Source: Deltaproteobacteria bacterium Ga0077539
GTDB taxonomy: Bacteria > Myxococcota_A > Polyangia > Polyangiales > Ga0077539
Reading direction: 5' to 3'
NCBI GenBank assembly: GCA_001465015.1
Contig: LNEO01000197.1
Coordinates: forward strand, 31,937-95,936
DNA: 64,000 bases
The notes under the pieces were generated by a model. That model was not told where the DNA came from. It saw nothing but the letters and a program-made list of their open reading frames with translations, and ran no database searches. The translations under genes were made by a program, and so were the position numbers. How positions within the stretch are numbered: the stretch's first letter is position 1; each line of letters begins with the position of its first letter. This document shows positions 27,185 to 36,386 of this stretch, in pieces.

Positions 27185-28984
27185 ATGACGTCGAAGGGCA
27201 AGGCAAGACTGCGCGCGTGGGTGCTGCTCGCGACGGCGCTGGTTTCGGTCGGAGCGGGCGTGTCCTACGCGCAGCGCGTCAGGAGGGTGCTGCACAGGCC
27301 GATCCCTGGCGACGTTCCGCTCGAAGAGGCGCCGAACGAGATGCCCGCGGTTCCTCCGTCATCGTCGCAGTCGATCGCGCGCGCGATGGGCGCGCAATCG
27401 TCTGCTTCGAGCGGGAGCAACGAACCGCCCGGCGAGGTGCAGCGACCGCGGCCGAGCTGGGACGCTCCGGCGCGCGAGATGGACCGGCAGACGCGGTCGC
27501 CGCCCAACGCGCAGCTCCGGTACACAGAGGTCTTCACGCCTTCGGTCCAGCCGTTCAAGCGCGGAACGGCGCACGACATGGTGGACGAGAACGGGCGCAT
27601 GACGACGCGCGACCCTTCGCTGCGACCGTTGACCGTCGGCGAGGCGGCTCCGACGCACTGGACCGGGCGACGACGCGCGCGATTCACTGGCGACTTGCTG
27701 GTGGAGCTGTCTTCATCCTGGGCGACGCCAGTGCCTGGAGTCGCCGGTGAGCAGCGGGTGCTTCAGTACGCGACGAACAACGGCGAGTCCGTGCAGTTTC
27801 TCTCGGACAGCGCGGGCAACCTCTTTGTCCGTGGAATGCAGCCGGGAACCGTGCGCCTCACGTACGTCCTCGAGGCGCCGGACTTTGCGTTCGCCGTCGT
27901 GGATCCGCCTGCGCTTCGCACGAGCGAGATCGCGGCGCGCGTACCCGAGGGTCTGAGGCCGCTCGTTCCGCAGTGGCTCGAGGCGAAGGCGCGCGTCGTG
28001 CTCGAGCGGCTCCGGCTGAACAGCGACACATCATTTCAAGTCCTGCTCGACCGATTGGTGGCGCACTTTCGAGCGTTTCGCGACGAGTCCCTCGGCGGGC
28101 AGGGCGCGGATCTCTACACCGAGCTCGCGTTGGGCGGGGTCGGCGCGTGTCGCCACCGCGCGTACGCGATGATGCTCACGATGCACGCCCTCGGGATTCC
28201 CACGCGATACGTCGGCAACGAGGCGCACGCGTGGGTGGAGGTTTGGATCTACGGCGGCGGCTGGTCCCGCGTCGACCTGGGCGGATGGAACGTCGATCTG
28301 GTCGCCAACGACCAACAGTCGCGACCGCAGTTCGACCCGCAGATCGCAGATCGATTCGCGCGACCCTCGAGCTATCAGAACCAGTTTTCGTCGGGCGGAC
28401 CCAACGGTGGTCGCGGCGGCGACGGGGGAACGTGGGTCGACCCCGACGCGAGCGCGTCCATGGACGACAACGGTGCTGGAGACAGCGACGGCGGCGCGTC
28501 CAGCCCGCGCGGCGCGAACTCGAGCGGCGGGCGCAGCGGATCGAGCAGCGGCGGATCCAGCGGCGGCGCATCGTCGGACAACTCGTCTGCGGGCGCCGTT
28601 CGGAGCGGCGGATCGCCCTCGCAACGTGAAGCGATCGAGCCCGAGGACGACGCGCCGAAGGCGCCGACGAACATCGCCATCGCGAGCGTGTTGGCTGACG
28701 ACAGGGCCGGGTTCGCGTCGGGCGCCGGCTTCGCGCGCGGCTCGATGGTGCGCGTTGTGGGCTTCGTTCGGGATGTCGACGGGGTGGGCATCAACGGGCT
28801 CGCCGTGGAGCTCCAGTTGGTTCGCAACGGGCGCTCGGTGCAGGGGTTGGGAACAGCCGCGAGCGCTGCAGACGGACGCTTCGAAGCGCACGTGCTGCTC
28901 AGCGGCGGGTTGGAGGCAGGCGAGTACGAGCTGCGGGCGGCGACGCCGGGCGACGCGCGGTACGCGCCGAGCGCTGCGGACTGA
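27185..28984 (+). CDS. Secreted transglutaminase-like protein
   Basis: A 599-residue exported protein with a signal peptide (LRAWVLLATALVSVGAGVSYA) beginning at ATG 27185. The transglutaminase-like core has the catalytic triad in order: Cys in GGVGACRHRAYAMM, His in EAHAWVEVW and Asp in WSRVDLGGW. A Gly/Ser-rich linker (SSGGRSGSSSGGSSGGASSD) separates it from a C-terminal beta domain resembling Ig/carboxypeptidase-regulatory folds (VDGVGINGLAVELQLVRNG). The activity could be peptidase or crosslinking. It is convergent with the ATP synthase genes, with a terminator hairpin between. Confidence 0.8.
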   Translation: MTSKGKARLRAWVLLATALVSVGAGVSYAQRVRRVLHRPIPGDVPLEEAPNEMPAVPPSSSQSIARAMGAQSSASSGSNEPPGEVQRPRPSWDAPAREMDRQTRSPPNAQLRYTEVFTPSVQPFKRGTAHDMVDENGRMTTRDPSLRPLTVGEAAPTHWTGRRRARFTGDLLVELSSSWATPVPGVAGEQRVLQYATNNGESVQFLSDSAGNLFVRGMQPGTVRLTYVLEAPDFAFAVVDPPALRTSEIAARVPEGLRPLVPQWLEAKARVVLERLRLNSDTSFQVLLDRLVAHFRAFRDESLGGQGADLYTELALGGVGACRHRAYAMMLTMHALGIPTRYVGNEAHAWVEVWIYGGGWSRVDLGGWNVDLVANDQQSRPQFDPQIADRFARPSSYQNQFSSGGPNGGRGGDGGTWVDPDASASMDDNGAGDSDGGASSPRGANSSGGRSGSSSGGSSGGASSDNSSAGAVRSGGSPSQREAIEPEDDAPKAPTNIAIASVLADDRAGFASGAGFARGSMVRVVGFVRDVDGVGINGLAVELQLVRNGRSVQGLGTAASAADGRFEAHVLLSGGLEAGEYELRAATPGDARYAPSAAD

Positions 28985-29014
28985 AGATCGGCACGCGTCC
29001 CCCATGAACGCCAA

Positions 29015-29045
29015 GAGGCCCGCGTCGATTGCTCGACGGGGCCTC
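29015..29045. terminator. Bidirectional terminator-like hairpin
   Basis: GAGGCCCGCGTCGA and TCGACGGGGCCTC form a stem of about 13 pairs with one bulge and a TTGC loop, between the ends of the convergent transglutaminase-like and atpE genes. T-tracts are weak on both sides. Confidence 0.6.
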
Positions 29046-29108
29046 GCTTGGGGGTCGGTTCGAGACCTTCGATGAAATCGTGTGCCGAGCGGTTGGCTCG
29101 GCCCGCGA

Positions 29109-29438
29109 TCACACCTTGCCCTGAACCAAGAACGCGATCACGAACGCGTAGAGGACCAGCGACTCGATGAGCGCCAGACCGAGGATCATCGGCGTGCCGA
29201 GCTTGCTGGCCGCGCCGGGGTTGCGGGCGATGCCTTCGAGGGCAGCGGCCGCGACGCGGCCCTGTCCAAGAGCGCCACCGAATGCCGCGATTCCGATCGC
29301 GAGACCCGCGGCGACGAAGGCCCACGCGGCCTTGTCGTTCGCGTTGCTGCCAGCGGCCGCCGCGTCCTGGGCGAACGCCGCCAGGCTGTAGAGGGTCACG
29401 AGCGCCGCGCTCGAAAGACCGAGCATCACCTTCTTCAT
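29109..29438 (-). CDS. atpE: ATP synthase F0 subunit c
   Basis: The c-ring subunit, 109 residues. The start at 29438 gives [10 protein letters not shown] and a signal-like hydrophobic segment ([18 protein letters not shown]), then two transmembrane helices joined by the conserved RNP loop ([14 protein letters not shown]). The ion-binding Glu lies in [13 protein letters not shown] Gln exactly 33 residues before it (GALGQGRV), the following Ser and the Tyr at +5 match Gln32/Glu65/Ser66/Tyr70 of the Na+-dependent Ilyobacter ring; the Thr67 equivalent is Leu. It is last in a four-gene minus-strand operon. Confidence 0.95.
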   Translation of the reverse strand: MKKVMLGLSSAALVTLYSLAAFAQDAAAAGSNANDKAAWAFVAAGLAIGIAAFGGALGQGRVAAAALEGIARNPGAASKLGTPMILGLALIESLVLYAFVIAFLVQGKV

Positions 29439-29586
29439 CTCGAATACTCCTTGCACTGGTTTCGTAGGGTCAGACTCGTTGCGCTTCCAGCGCGGCGGTC
29501 TTTCTCTCGCGGGCGCCTTCTACACGAAGTCCAGCGAAAGACAAACCCCTGCTTTTTGATTCCGCTGAAAGCCGTAGATCGTCGAT

Positions 29587-30459
29587 TCAGGCCGCCGCCG
29601 CTTCGGCGTGGCCGTGGTCCTTCTTTGCGTGGCCTTTGTCCGCGGCGTGGCCGTGGTCATCGCCATGGTCGTCGTGGTGCTCGATCGCCATCTGCACGTA
29701 CACCGTCGAGAGGAGGCAGAACACGTAGGTCTGCACGGTCACCACGAGCACGCCCATCAGCATGATCGGCACTGGCAGCACCAGGGCGACCAGCACGGTG
29801 AAGACGCTCACGACGAGGTGGTCGACGAACATGTTGACCATCAAGCGGATGGCCAACGTGATCGGGCGCGCGATGTGCGAGATGAGCTCGAGCGGCAGCA
29901 TCAAGGGAGCGAGCCACCACACCGGGCCGAGAAAGTGCTTCAGGTACACAACGCCATTGCGGCGCAGCCCGTACAGGTGGGTCGTCACGAAGATGACCAG
30001 ACCGCACGCGAGCGTCACGTTGAAGTTCGACGTCGCTGGCGAAAAGCCGGGAACGAGGCCGAGGGCGTTGGAAAAGAAGATGAACATCGCGCACGTGCCG
30101 ATGATCGGCAGGAAGTACTTGGCGTCCTTCGGGCCGAGCGCGTCCTTCAGCACGTTGTAGAAGGCCTCGACGAAGTTCTCGGTGAACGAGGACACCGTGA
30201 GGCGGCCTTCAGGAATGAGCGCCTTCTCGGTCTGCGCGATGCGCGCGCGGGTCACGAGCGCGAACAGCAGCACGAGCAGCACTGCAAACAGCGCGAGCAG
30301 CGTGTACTCGAGCGTCACGGGCGCGTGCGGGTGGTTGAGCACCGACTCGCTCGTGTGCGCGATCGAGCGGCTCCACCCCATGTGCTCGACCGCTTGCTCG
30401 AGAGCACGCAGCCCGGGAAGCGCCAGGAGGTAGGAGAACCATGAAGTGTGATCAGGCAT
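29587..30459 (-). CDS. atpB: ATP synthase F0 subunit a
   Basis: The stator channel subunit, 290 residues with about six membrane helices. The essential Arg lies in ARPITLAIRLMVNMF, and SNFNVTLACGLVIFV and GLVPGFSPATSNFN are typical of the family. The N-terminus starts directly MPDHTSWFSYLL. The C-terminal tail of about 30 residues is rich in His, Asp and Lys (DDHGDDHGHAADKGHAKKDH), unusual for this subunit and possibly metal- or proton-binding. It lies between the atpI-like gene and atpE. Confidence 0.95.
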   Translation of the reverse strand: MPDHTSWFSYLLALPGLRALEQAVEHMGWSRSIAHTSESVLNHPHAPVTLEYTLLALFAVLLVLLFALVTRARIAQTEKALIPEGRLTVSSFTENFVEAFYNVLKDALGPKDAKYFLPIIGTCAMFIFFSNALGLVPGFSPATSNFNVTLACGLVIFVTTHLYGLRRNGVVYLKHFLGPVWWLAPLMLPLELISHIARPITLAIRLMVNMFVDHLVVSVFTVLVALVLPVPIMLMGVLVVTVQTYVFCLLSTVYVQMAIEHHDDHGDDHGHAADKGHAKKDHGHAEAAAA

Positions 30460-30499
30460 CGCGAGTGATCCTTCGAGTCTGCTTCGACGTCTGCGGAAT

Positions 30500-30907
30500 T
30501 CAGTCCGCGGACGATGAATCGCCTTGCTTGGGGGGGTCTGTAGGGTCCGTGGACGTTCCGTAGAAGAGGCCCACCAGCGTGATCGCAGCGACCACCGCAG
30601 AGACGCCGGCCATGAAGGCGCCGCCTCGAACGATGTTGTTGATCACAAGAACGCCCACGATCGTGACGCGGGCGATGAACTTCACGCCGAGAAACACGCC
30701 GGCGCGCTTACGCCCAGGGTGGTTGTCGTCGAGCATCGTGACCGCGAGCTTCGCGAGCAGGACGAAGTTCGCCGCCGCCAGAACCGTGCCCACCGCCGAG
30801 GAAACCGCGGACTGCCAGCCGTAGTAGAACCCCATCAGCCCCGCAGAGAGAGCGCCGACGGCGGCGCTCACCAGGACGACACGTTGGACGAGGTTGTTGG
30901 CGTTCAT
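30500..30907 (-). CDS. AtpI-like membrane protein, probable ATP synthase assembly factor
   Basis: A 135-residue protein with about four hydrophobic segments (AAVGALSAGLMGFYYGWQ, ANFVLLAKLAVTMLDD, VTIVGVLVINNIVRGG). Position directly upstream of atpB and overall shape fit the ATP synthase protein I family, which helps assemble the c-ring. Sequence conservation in this family is low, so the call rests partly on context. Confidence 0.7.
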   Translation of the reverse strand: MNANNLVQRVVLVSAAVGALSAGLMGFYYGWQSAVSSAVGTVLAAANFVLLAKLAVTMLDDNHPGRKRAGVFLGVKFIARVTIVGVLVINNIVRGGAFMAGVSAVVAAITLVGLFYGTSTDPTDPPKQGDSSSAD

Positions 30908-30926
30908 GGCAGGGGAGGGGCGGAGG

Positions 30927-31250
30927 TCAATCGCGGGGCGCGGTCGGCTCGCTGCTGGATGCGTCGGGGTCGTTGCTCGGGTCGGTCGTTTTCGAGGGCT
31001 CTTTGGCCGTCGCCGCGTTGGCGGCGTCTTGTTGCTCTTCGCGCTCGGCGCGGGCCTGCGCGCGCTGTCCGTACTTGATCAGCGAGCGAAAGCCCGCTGC
31101 GCTTCCGACGATGATCCCGACTAACGTGAGCCAGGGGCCCGTCGCAAACCGTCTGTCGAGCCACGCACCAGCCACGAGACCGATGATCACAGAGACGACC
31201 AGTTCGATCCCGATCGAGATGGCTCCAGCGTCACGCAGAGGAATCTTCAC
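30927..31250 (-). CDS. AtpZ/AtpI-family small membrane protein
   Basis: A 107-residue protein, first in the ATP synthase operon. I placed the start at GTG 31250 (MKIPLRDAGAIS), preceded by AAGG; the track ORF adds 23 Arg-rich residues. Two membrane helices (ISIGIELVVSVIIGLVAGAW and GPWLTLVGIIVGSAAGFRSL) match the AtpZ/AtpI pattern, where the first helix carries GAWLDRRF. The hydrophilic tail is rich in Ala, Asp and Ser. Family members are linked to Mg2+/Ca2+ transport or c-ring assembly. Confidence 0.75.
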   Translation of the reverse strand: MKIPLRDAGAISIGIELVVSVIIGLVAGAWLDRRFATGPWLTLVGIIVGSAAGFRSLIKYGQRAQARAEREEQQDAANAATAKEPSKTTDPSNDPDASSSEPTAPRD

Positions 31251-31300
31251 AGGTCGCCTTGCTCGCCACCGCCGTGACGTACGACGATCTAAGCGCCGCG

Positions 31301-31329
31301 CTCTTACACCCCGACGCACGTCGGGTCAA
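31301..31329 (-). promoter_or_regulatory. Probable promoter of the ATP synthase operon
   Basis: On the minus strand TTGACC (31329-31324) and TAAGAG (31306-31301) are exactly 17 bases apart, with about 50 bases from the -10 element to the GTG start. The -35 matches five of six bases and the -10 only three of six. Confidence 0.35.
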
Positions 31330-31460
31330 GGATGGCCGCGACCACACTTCCGCGGTCTTTCTGCGACGAAACGCCGAACGGCCCCCTCCGCCGCGCATTC
31401 ATTGCGCGCATCGACGGGCCTTCTCTCGGGGGCACCAAATGGGGGACAAGAGAGGTCGCG

Positions 31461-32303
31461 ATGAGCGACGAACGCAAAGACCCGCCCGCCGAGCGCTCGA
31501 GCAGCGCGCCGACCCCCGCCGAGGTCGCGACCGAGAGCGCGCCAGAAAGCCCCTCGGGAGCCGATCGCTCCGCGGATGGGCCGACGGTCGAGCCCGCCGA
31601 GCCGCGTCGAGCCGGGGCGACCAACACGTGGACGCGACGCCCCTCGGCGATCGACCTCGCCGAAGCGAAGGCCGTCGCGACCGCTGGCGTGGCATCGGCA
31701 CGCAAGGCCGCGAGCGCGCTTTCGAGCTCCGTTCGTCGGGGCGCGGACAGTTTTGCCGATGGCGTCTCTCGCGGCGCGGGTCGGGTCGGATCGGCCTTCG
31801 AAGCGCCAGGAGAGAGCGAAGTCGGCGCGCTGCTCGGAGAAGCGGACTTGCCCGAGCTGGTCGGCGATCCGCTCGAAGCCATGGCTCGCAGGCTCGATCG
31901 AGAGTCGGATTTGTGGCGCGAGCTCTCCCTCCGCGCGCTCGCGCGCGCCGCCTGGGCTGACCGCGTCGCGCAGACCGCGGCGGTGGGCGCGTGGCTCGTC
32001 ACTGTCGCCACAGCCGCGCTGGCGCTCTTCGCGGCGCTGGTGGGCGGTGGCCGCTCGTGGCACTCGGTCTTGCTCGTCGTCGCGTCGATCGCCAGCGTCC
32101 TTGCGGGGACCGGGATCGTCAGCTGGGTGAGCGCAGGGGTGCGGCGCACGCAGGGCGCGCTCGCAGGAGCGGCGAGCGAGCGCGCGGAGCTCGCGGAGCT
32201 CCGATTGCATCGCTTGGGCGTCGTGCTCGCGTTGCGTCACGAAGACGTCTCGCTCTTTCATCGCGCGCTGGCGAGGCTCGAGTCCGACACGCGGGGAGGC
32301 TGA
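31461..32303 (+). CDS. Hypothetical membrane protein
   Basis: A 280-residue protein starting at ATG 31461 with AGAGG upstream. The N-terminal 90 residues are Pro/Ala/Ser/Glu-rich and probably disordered, followed by amphipathic helices (IDLAEAKAVATAGVASARKA) and two membrane helices (TAAVGAWLVTVATAALALFA and SVLLVVASIASVLAGTGIVS). No known domain is visible. It converges on uvrC with a 57-base gap. Confidence 0.6.
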   Translation: MSDERKDPPAERSSSAPTPAEVATESAPESPSGADRSADGPTVEPAEPRRAGATNTWTRRPSAIDLAEAKAVATAGVASARKAASALSSSVRRGADSFADGVSRGAGRVGSAFEAPGESEVGALLGEADLPELVGDPLEAMARRLDRESDLWRELSLRALARAAWADRVAQTAAVGAWLVTVATAALALFAALVGGGRSWHSVLLVVASIASVLAGTGIVSWVSAGVRRTQGALAGAASERAELAELRLHRLGVVLALRHEDVSLFHRALARLESDTRGG

Positions 32304-32360
32304 CCGAGCGGAGCCGACACGACTCGAATCGCGACCAGCGACCTTCGAGCGCTGCGCGGT

Positions 32361-34244
32361 TCACTCGCTGCTCTTGGCGCCGGGTCCGTGAAAGTGCTCG
32401 AACACGACCCGCGCGCGCTGCGCGTTGACGCCAGGGACACGCTCGAGTTGGTCGATCGACGCCTCGCGTACTCCCGCGAGGCTCCCGAACTGTTTCAGCA
32501 ACGCAACGCGGGTCTTTGTGCCGACCCCGGGAAGCAGATCGAGCTCGCTCGAGAGCCTGCGTCGGTGGTGCAGCCCCTCGCGGATCTTGTTGGCGAAGCG
32601 ATGCGCCTCGTCTCGAGCGCGCGAGAGCAAGACGAGCGCGGCCTGATGTCGATCGATCGCGATCGCGTTCTTTCGCCCGGGGAGATACACGCGGTCGACG
32701 AGCTTGTCGCCCGTGACGCTCTCGCGCTCCTTGGCGAGCGCGCACACTGCGAAGCCCTCGATCTTCAGCTCTTCGAGCACCGCGAGCGCCACCGCGAGCT
32801 GTCCACGACCGCCGTCGACCACGAATAGATCGGGCAGCTCCCAGCCGTGCTCCGCGTTCTTTCCGCGGGCGAATCGGCGGCGGAGCACCTCGAGCATCGC
32901 GGCGTAGTCGTTGCCGCCGGTCTCCGACTGAACGTTGTAGCTGCGATAGTTCTTCTTCTTGGGCGCGCCGTGCTCGAGGCAGACGATCGCGGCCACGGTG
33001 TCTTGTCCGCGGTGGTGCGAGATGTCGACGCACTCGATGGTCTTGGGCGGCTTGGCGAGTCCGAGCCGCTCTTGCAGCGCGTCGGCGTGCTCTTCTGCGG
33101 TCTTCTCGACGACCCGTCGCTCGCGAAAGCGGTGCTGCGCGTTCTGGTTGGCCATCGCCAGCAATTTTGCCCGCGAACCAGCCTTGGGAACGGCGAGCTC
33201 GACCTTGCGTCCCTTGGCGTCCGTGAGCCACTGCGCGAGCCCTTCGTGCGCCTCTGGCAACACCGGAACGAGCACTTCATCCGGGATCCGCGAGCGCCTC
33301 GCGAACCCGTCGTCTCCTTCGAATCCGACGCCGTAGCGCTGCGAGACGAACGCGTCCACGATTTCGTCGTCGGGCAGCTCGACCCGCGTGAGCAGCGAGA
33401 CCTGCGTGTCGCGCACGAATCCCGCGCGAACCACCAGCACTGCGAGCGCGATCGCGTCGCCTTCTCGATAGATGCCGATGACGTCGCGATCGGTGTCGCT
33501 CACCTCGGCGACCCGCTGCCGCTCTTGGACTTCGCGAATCGCGGTGAGCTGATCTCGTAGCGTCGCGGCGCGCTCGAAGTTCAGCTGCTTTGCGGCGTCC
33601 TTCATGTCGGCGTCGATGCGCTTGGCGAGCTCGTCGTTCTTTCCCTCGAGAAAGAGCCCGACGAAGCGCGTCTGTTGGAGGTAGCCCTCGTGGTCGACCT
33701 CGTACACGCAGGGCGCCGGGCAGCGCTTGATCTGGTATTCGAGGCAAGGCCGCGTGCGGCTCGCCATCATCGCGTCGTCGCAGGTGCGCAGCTTGAAGTG
33801 TTTGTTGACCAGCTTCAGCGCGCGACGGGCGGAGGTCGCGCTGGGGTACGGCCCGTAGTACTGCGCCTTGTCCGCGCTGGGGCGCCGAACGACCTCGAGC
33901 CGAGGCCACTCAGCGCGAGTGTCGAGGCGAATGGACAGGTACGTCTTGTCGTCGCGGAGACGAACGTTGTAGCGGGGCTTGTGCTCCTTGATGAGCGCGT
34001 CTTCGAGCAGCACCGCCTCCTTCTCGGTCTCGGTGACGACGGTCTCGATGTCGCCGAGGACCTTCTCCAAGAGCGGGACGAAGTACCGATAGTCCGTGCT
34101 TCCGGCGGCGAAGTACTGGCGCACGCGGGACCGGAGATTCCGGGCCTTTCCGACGTAGACGATGGTGCCCTTGGCGTCTCGGAACAGGTAGCAGCCAGGC
34201 TGCGTGGGCAGGGTCTCGAGCCTCGCGAGCACCGTCTCGTTCAT
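32361..34244 (-). CDS. uvrC: Excinuclease ABC subunit C
   Basis: UvrC makes the dual incisions in nucleotide excision repair with UvrA and UvrB. The product is 627 residues from ATG 34244; the track's longer N-terminus is spurious. The GIY-YIG-type N-terminal nuclease is CYLFRDAKGTIVYVGKARNL. A Cys cluster (RTRPCLEYQIKRCPAPCVY) and a UVR helix pair (KQLNFERAATLRDQL) follow. The RNase H-like domain has VDISHHRGQDTVAAIVC and FVVDGGRGQL. Two helix-hairpin-helix motifs close it (LPGVGTKTRVALLKQFGSL and ERVPGVNAQRARVV). The start shares one base with the upstream stop (TGATG), so it is probably coupled to a hypothetical gene. Confidence 0.95.
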   Translation of the reverse strand: MNETVLARLETLPTQPGCYLFRDAKGTIVYVGKARNLRSRVRQYFAAGSTDYRYFVPLLEKVLGDIETVVTETEKEAVLLEDALIKEHKPRYNVRLRDDKTYLSIRLDTRAEWPRLEVVRRPSADKAQYYGPYPSATSARRALKLVNKHFKLRTCDDAMMASRTRPCLEYQIKRCPAPCVYEVDHEGYLQQTRFVGLFLEGKNDELAKRIDADMKDAAKQLNFERAATLRDQLTAIREVQERQRVAEVSDTDRDVIGIYREGDAIALAVLVVRAGFVRDTQVSLLTRVELPDDEIVDAFVSQRYGVGFEGDDGFARRSRIPDEVLVPVLPEAHEGLAQWLTDAKGRKVELAVPKAGSRAKLLAMANQNAQHRFRERRVVEKTAEEHADALQERLGLAKPPKTIECVDISHHRGQDTVAAIVCLEHGAPKKKNYRSYNVQSETGGNDYAAMLEVLRRRFARGKNAEHGWELPDLFVVDGGRGQLAVALAVLEELKIEGFAVCALAKERESVTGDKLVDRVYLPGRKNAIAIDRHQAALVLLSRARDEAHRFANKIREGLHHRRRLSSELDLLPGVGTKTRVALLKQFGSLAGVREASIDQLERVPGVNAQRARVVFEHFHGPGAKSSE

Positions 34245-35512
34245 CAAGGACAACGATAGCGCGCCCAGCGAACGCGATCGCCCTCTCTCCACGCGATGGA
34301 CAAAAGCGCGCGATCGGCCGCGGCGTCGAACTCGGTCGCGCTCGTCAGCGCCACGGTCTGCCCTCGTCGATTGGCCCGAATCACGAAGAGCCGCTCGGAG
34401 CATTGCGGCGCGTCGAGCCACAGCACCGTGGGGGAAGCTCCGTCCGCGCCGCTCGAGCGCAGGCGAACGCCTCGCGGCCTGGCGTCGACCGTCGCGATCA
34501 CGGTTGCGCCCGCGTCCGCGATGCGCGCGCGCGCAGAGGAGGCAAAACGCGAGGTCTCGACGAACGAGAGGGTCCACTGGGCGGGCTGGCACGAAGCTGC
34601 AGTGGGCGCGGTCGCGCGGAGTTCTACAGCGCGATCGCTCGATCCGATCGTCGCGAGCTCGAGCGTTCGGGGGTCGACCGACTCGAGACCGCCGTCTGTG
34701 ACGGTGCGCGCGAGGCCGCCGTCGCGGATGACTGACGCCGTCGGCAGCACAGGGTCGATGATCGTCGAGCCGCGAACGCCGACCACGGGCGACGATCGCT
34801 CGAGCTCGAGCGCCTCGCCTCTGGCCCGAGGATCGAAGGAAAACAGCCGCATACGTCCGCCTTCGAGCCCGTCGACCGACTCGAACTCGTCGCGGTCCGT
34901 GATCGCGAACGCGCAGCGCACTCCACGGTCGACCCGCGCGCACGCGACGTCGGTCATCACCGGTGAGTACACCGCGTCGAGCGCGAACGCGCGCACGCCG
35001 CCGGCCTCGTCGATCGTCGCGAGCGCCGCCCTCGCGAGGCGCGCCGTCGCTACGATGGTCCAGCCGATCGTCATCGAGGACGCCGCGCCCGACGCGCTGA
35101 GCGCAGTGCCACGAGGGAAGGGAGGGGCGAGGGCCTCGAGCGTTCCATCGCTCCGAGTGACGAGCAGCGCCGAGGTCTCTGAGGTCGAGATCGCGAGCAG
35201 GCTTCGCGCGCCTGCTGCCGCGGTGGCGAAGGACAAAGGACCATCTCCGACGTTGATCGTCCGGACCGGTCGCTCGAGCGAGCAGCCCGGTGGAGCGGCT
35301 GGAGGCGCGACGAGCGGCGGTTCATCGGTGACCACGAGCGCGGAAGAACCGTCGGCGACCGGCGCGAAGGGCAGCGCGGGCGCACGCACGAACGCCTGTG
35401 AAATCACTGGCGAAGCGTCGGGTGCATCCCGACGAGCACCGCTCGAGCATCGCGACGAGAGGGCGATCGCGACGGCGATCGCTGGACGATCGAAGTACAC
35501 CCCGAGAGGCAA
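34244..35512 (-). CDS. Hypothetical exported protein
   Basis: A 422-residue protein whose stop overlaps the uvrC start (TGATG). The N-terminus as tracked is weakly hydrophobic (IAVAIALSSRCSSGARRD), perhaps a lipoprotein signal, but the true start is uncertain. The body is beta-rich and repetitive (SLLAISTSETSALLVTRSDG), which could be a beta-propeller-like fold. I recognise no family. Coupling to uvrC looks incidental or expression-related. Confidence 0.6.
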   Translation of the reverse strand: MPLGVYFDRPAIAVAIALSSRCSSGARRDAPDASPVISQAFVRAPALPFAPVADGSSALVVTDEPPLVAPPAAPPGCSLERPVRTINVGDGPLSFATAAAGARSLLAISTSETSALLVTRSDGTLEALAPPFPRGTALSASGAASSMTIGWTIVATARLARAALATIDEAGGVRAFALDAVYSPVMTDVACARVDRGVRCAFAITDRDEFESVDGLEGGRMRLFSFDPRARGEALELERSSPVVGVRGSTIIDPVLPTASVIRDGGLARTVTDGGLESVDPRTLELATIGSSDRAVELRATAPTAASCQPAQWTLSFVETSRFASSARARIADAGATVIATVDARPRGVRLRSSGADGASPTVLWLDAPQCSERLFVIRANRRGQTVALTSATEFDAAADRALLSIAWREGDRVRWARYRCP

Positions 35513-35619
35513 TCATTCGTCGCGCGTCGTTGTCGAGTGTTCGCCGAAGCGTTGCGAAATCAGCGATGATCGCCCGTCTCACTGCGCCTGCAGCGCGCGA
35601 TGGACGAAAGGGAGCGACG

Positions 35620-36189
35620 ATGAGCGAGGAGTCCACGGCGAAGGCCGACGCGAGCGACGACAAAGTCAAACCTTCGGACACAGGCGACGCCAAGCCCGCT
35701 GAAAAGAGCGAGGCAGCGAGCGAAGAGAAGCCCGCAGCCAAGGCCGACGAAAAGGGCGAGGCCAAAGCCGAGGCGAAGAAAGAAGCCAACGCCGAGGCAA
35801 AGAAGGAAGCCAAGGCCGACGCGAAGCCCGAGCCCCGCAAGGAGCCGCGCTCGGACTACAAAGAGCTCTCGCAAAACATCAAGACCGCTGGGTACGGCAG
35901 CGTCGCCCTCGGTGCAGTGCTGATCGGCGTCTCGCTCGGAGCCGTCGTCAGGAGCGTCCTGGCGACGTCGGTGAGCCCGCTGGCGCCCGGAGTGTTCGCG
36001 CTGCTGCTCGCGATCGTGCTCTTTCGTACCGCGACGGAGGTCGAGTCGCTCGCCGCCGAGCCCGACGCCGAGCGGCGAGAAAAGAAGCTCGTCGAGGTGT
36101 TCACGTCGCTGGCGGTCGACACGACGCGCTACCTGGCGCTGACCCTGGCGCTCGGATCGATTGCCTTCTTGCTCGTCAACTTTCGCTGA
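35620..36189 (+). CDS. Hypothetical membrane protein with Lys/Ala/Glu-rich N-terminus
   Basis: A 189-residue protein from ATG 35620 with GGAGCG upstream. Residues about 20-75 are a low-complexity charged region (repeats such as EAKAEAKKEANAEAKK), followed by two or three membrane helices (GYGSVALGAVLIGVSLGAVV, LAPGVFALLLAIVLF and LALTLALGSIAFLLVNF). The Lys/Glu array may act as a coiled or disordered cytoplasmic arm. No catalytic motif is visible. Confidence 0.6.
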   Translation: MSEESTAKADASDDKVKPSDTGDAKPAEKSEAASEEKPAAKADEKGEAKAEAKKEANAEAKKEAKADAKPEPRKEPRSDYKELSQNIKTAGYGSVALGAVLIGVSLGAVVRSVLATSVSPLAPGVFALLLAIVLFRTATEVESLAAEPDAERREKKLVEVFTSLAVDTTRYLALTLALGSIAFLLVNFR

Positions 36190-36191
36190 AA

Positions 36192-36237
36192 CGCCGCGGC
36201 CGCCCGCTCGTTCCGGCTGTTTTTCGGCCGTCGGGCG
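36192..36237 (+). terminator. Weak terminator-like hairpin after the Lys/Ala-rich membrane gene
   Basis: GGCCGCCCG pairs imperfectly with CGGGCG across a T-rich stretch (CTGTTTTTC) about 5-45 bases after the stop. This is suggestive only. Confidence 0.25.
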
Positions 36238-36386
36238 TCGAATGATCGGCTCCTGGCGGATTGGGTAGGTTGCGGGTGGGTCCTGGGGGAAGCAGAACCC
36301 ATCCGTAGTTTCCCAACCGAAAACAGCGTTTCGCCGGGTGTTCGAGCGGCGAGGGCACGAAGTCGCGACGCGGGATTGCGGCGCGA

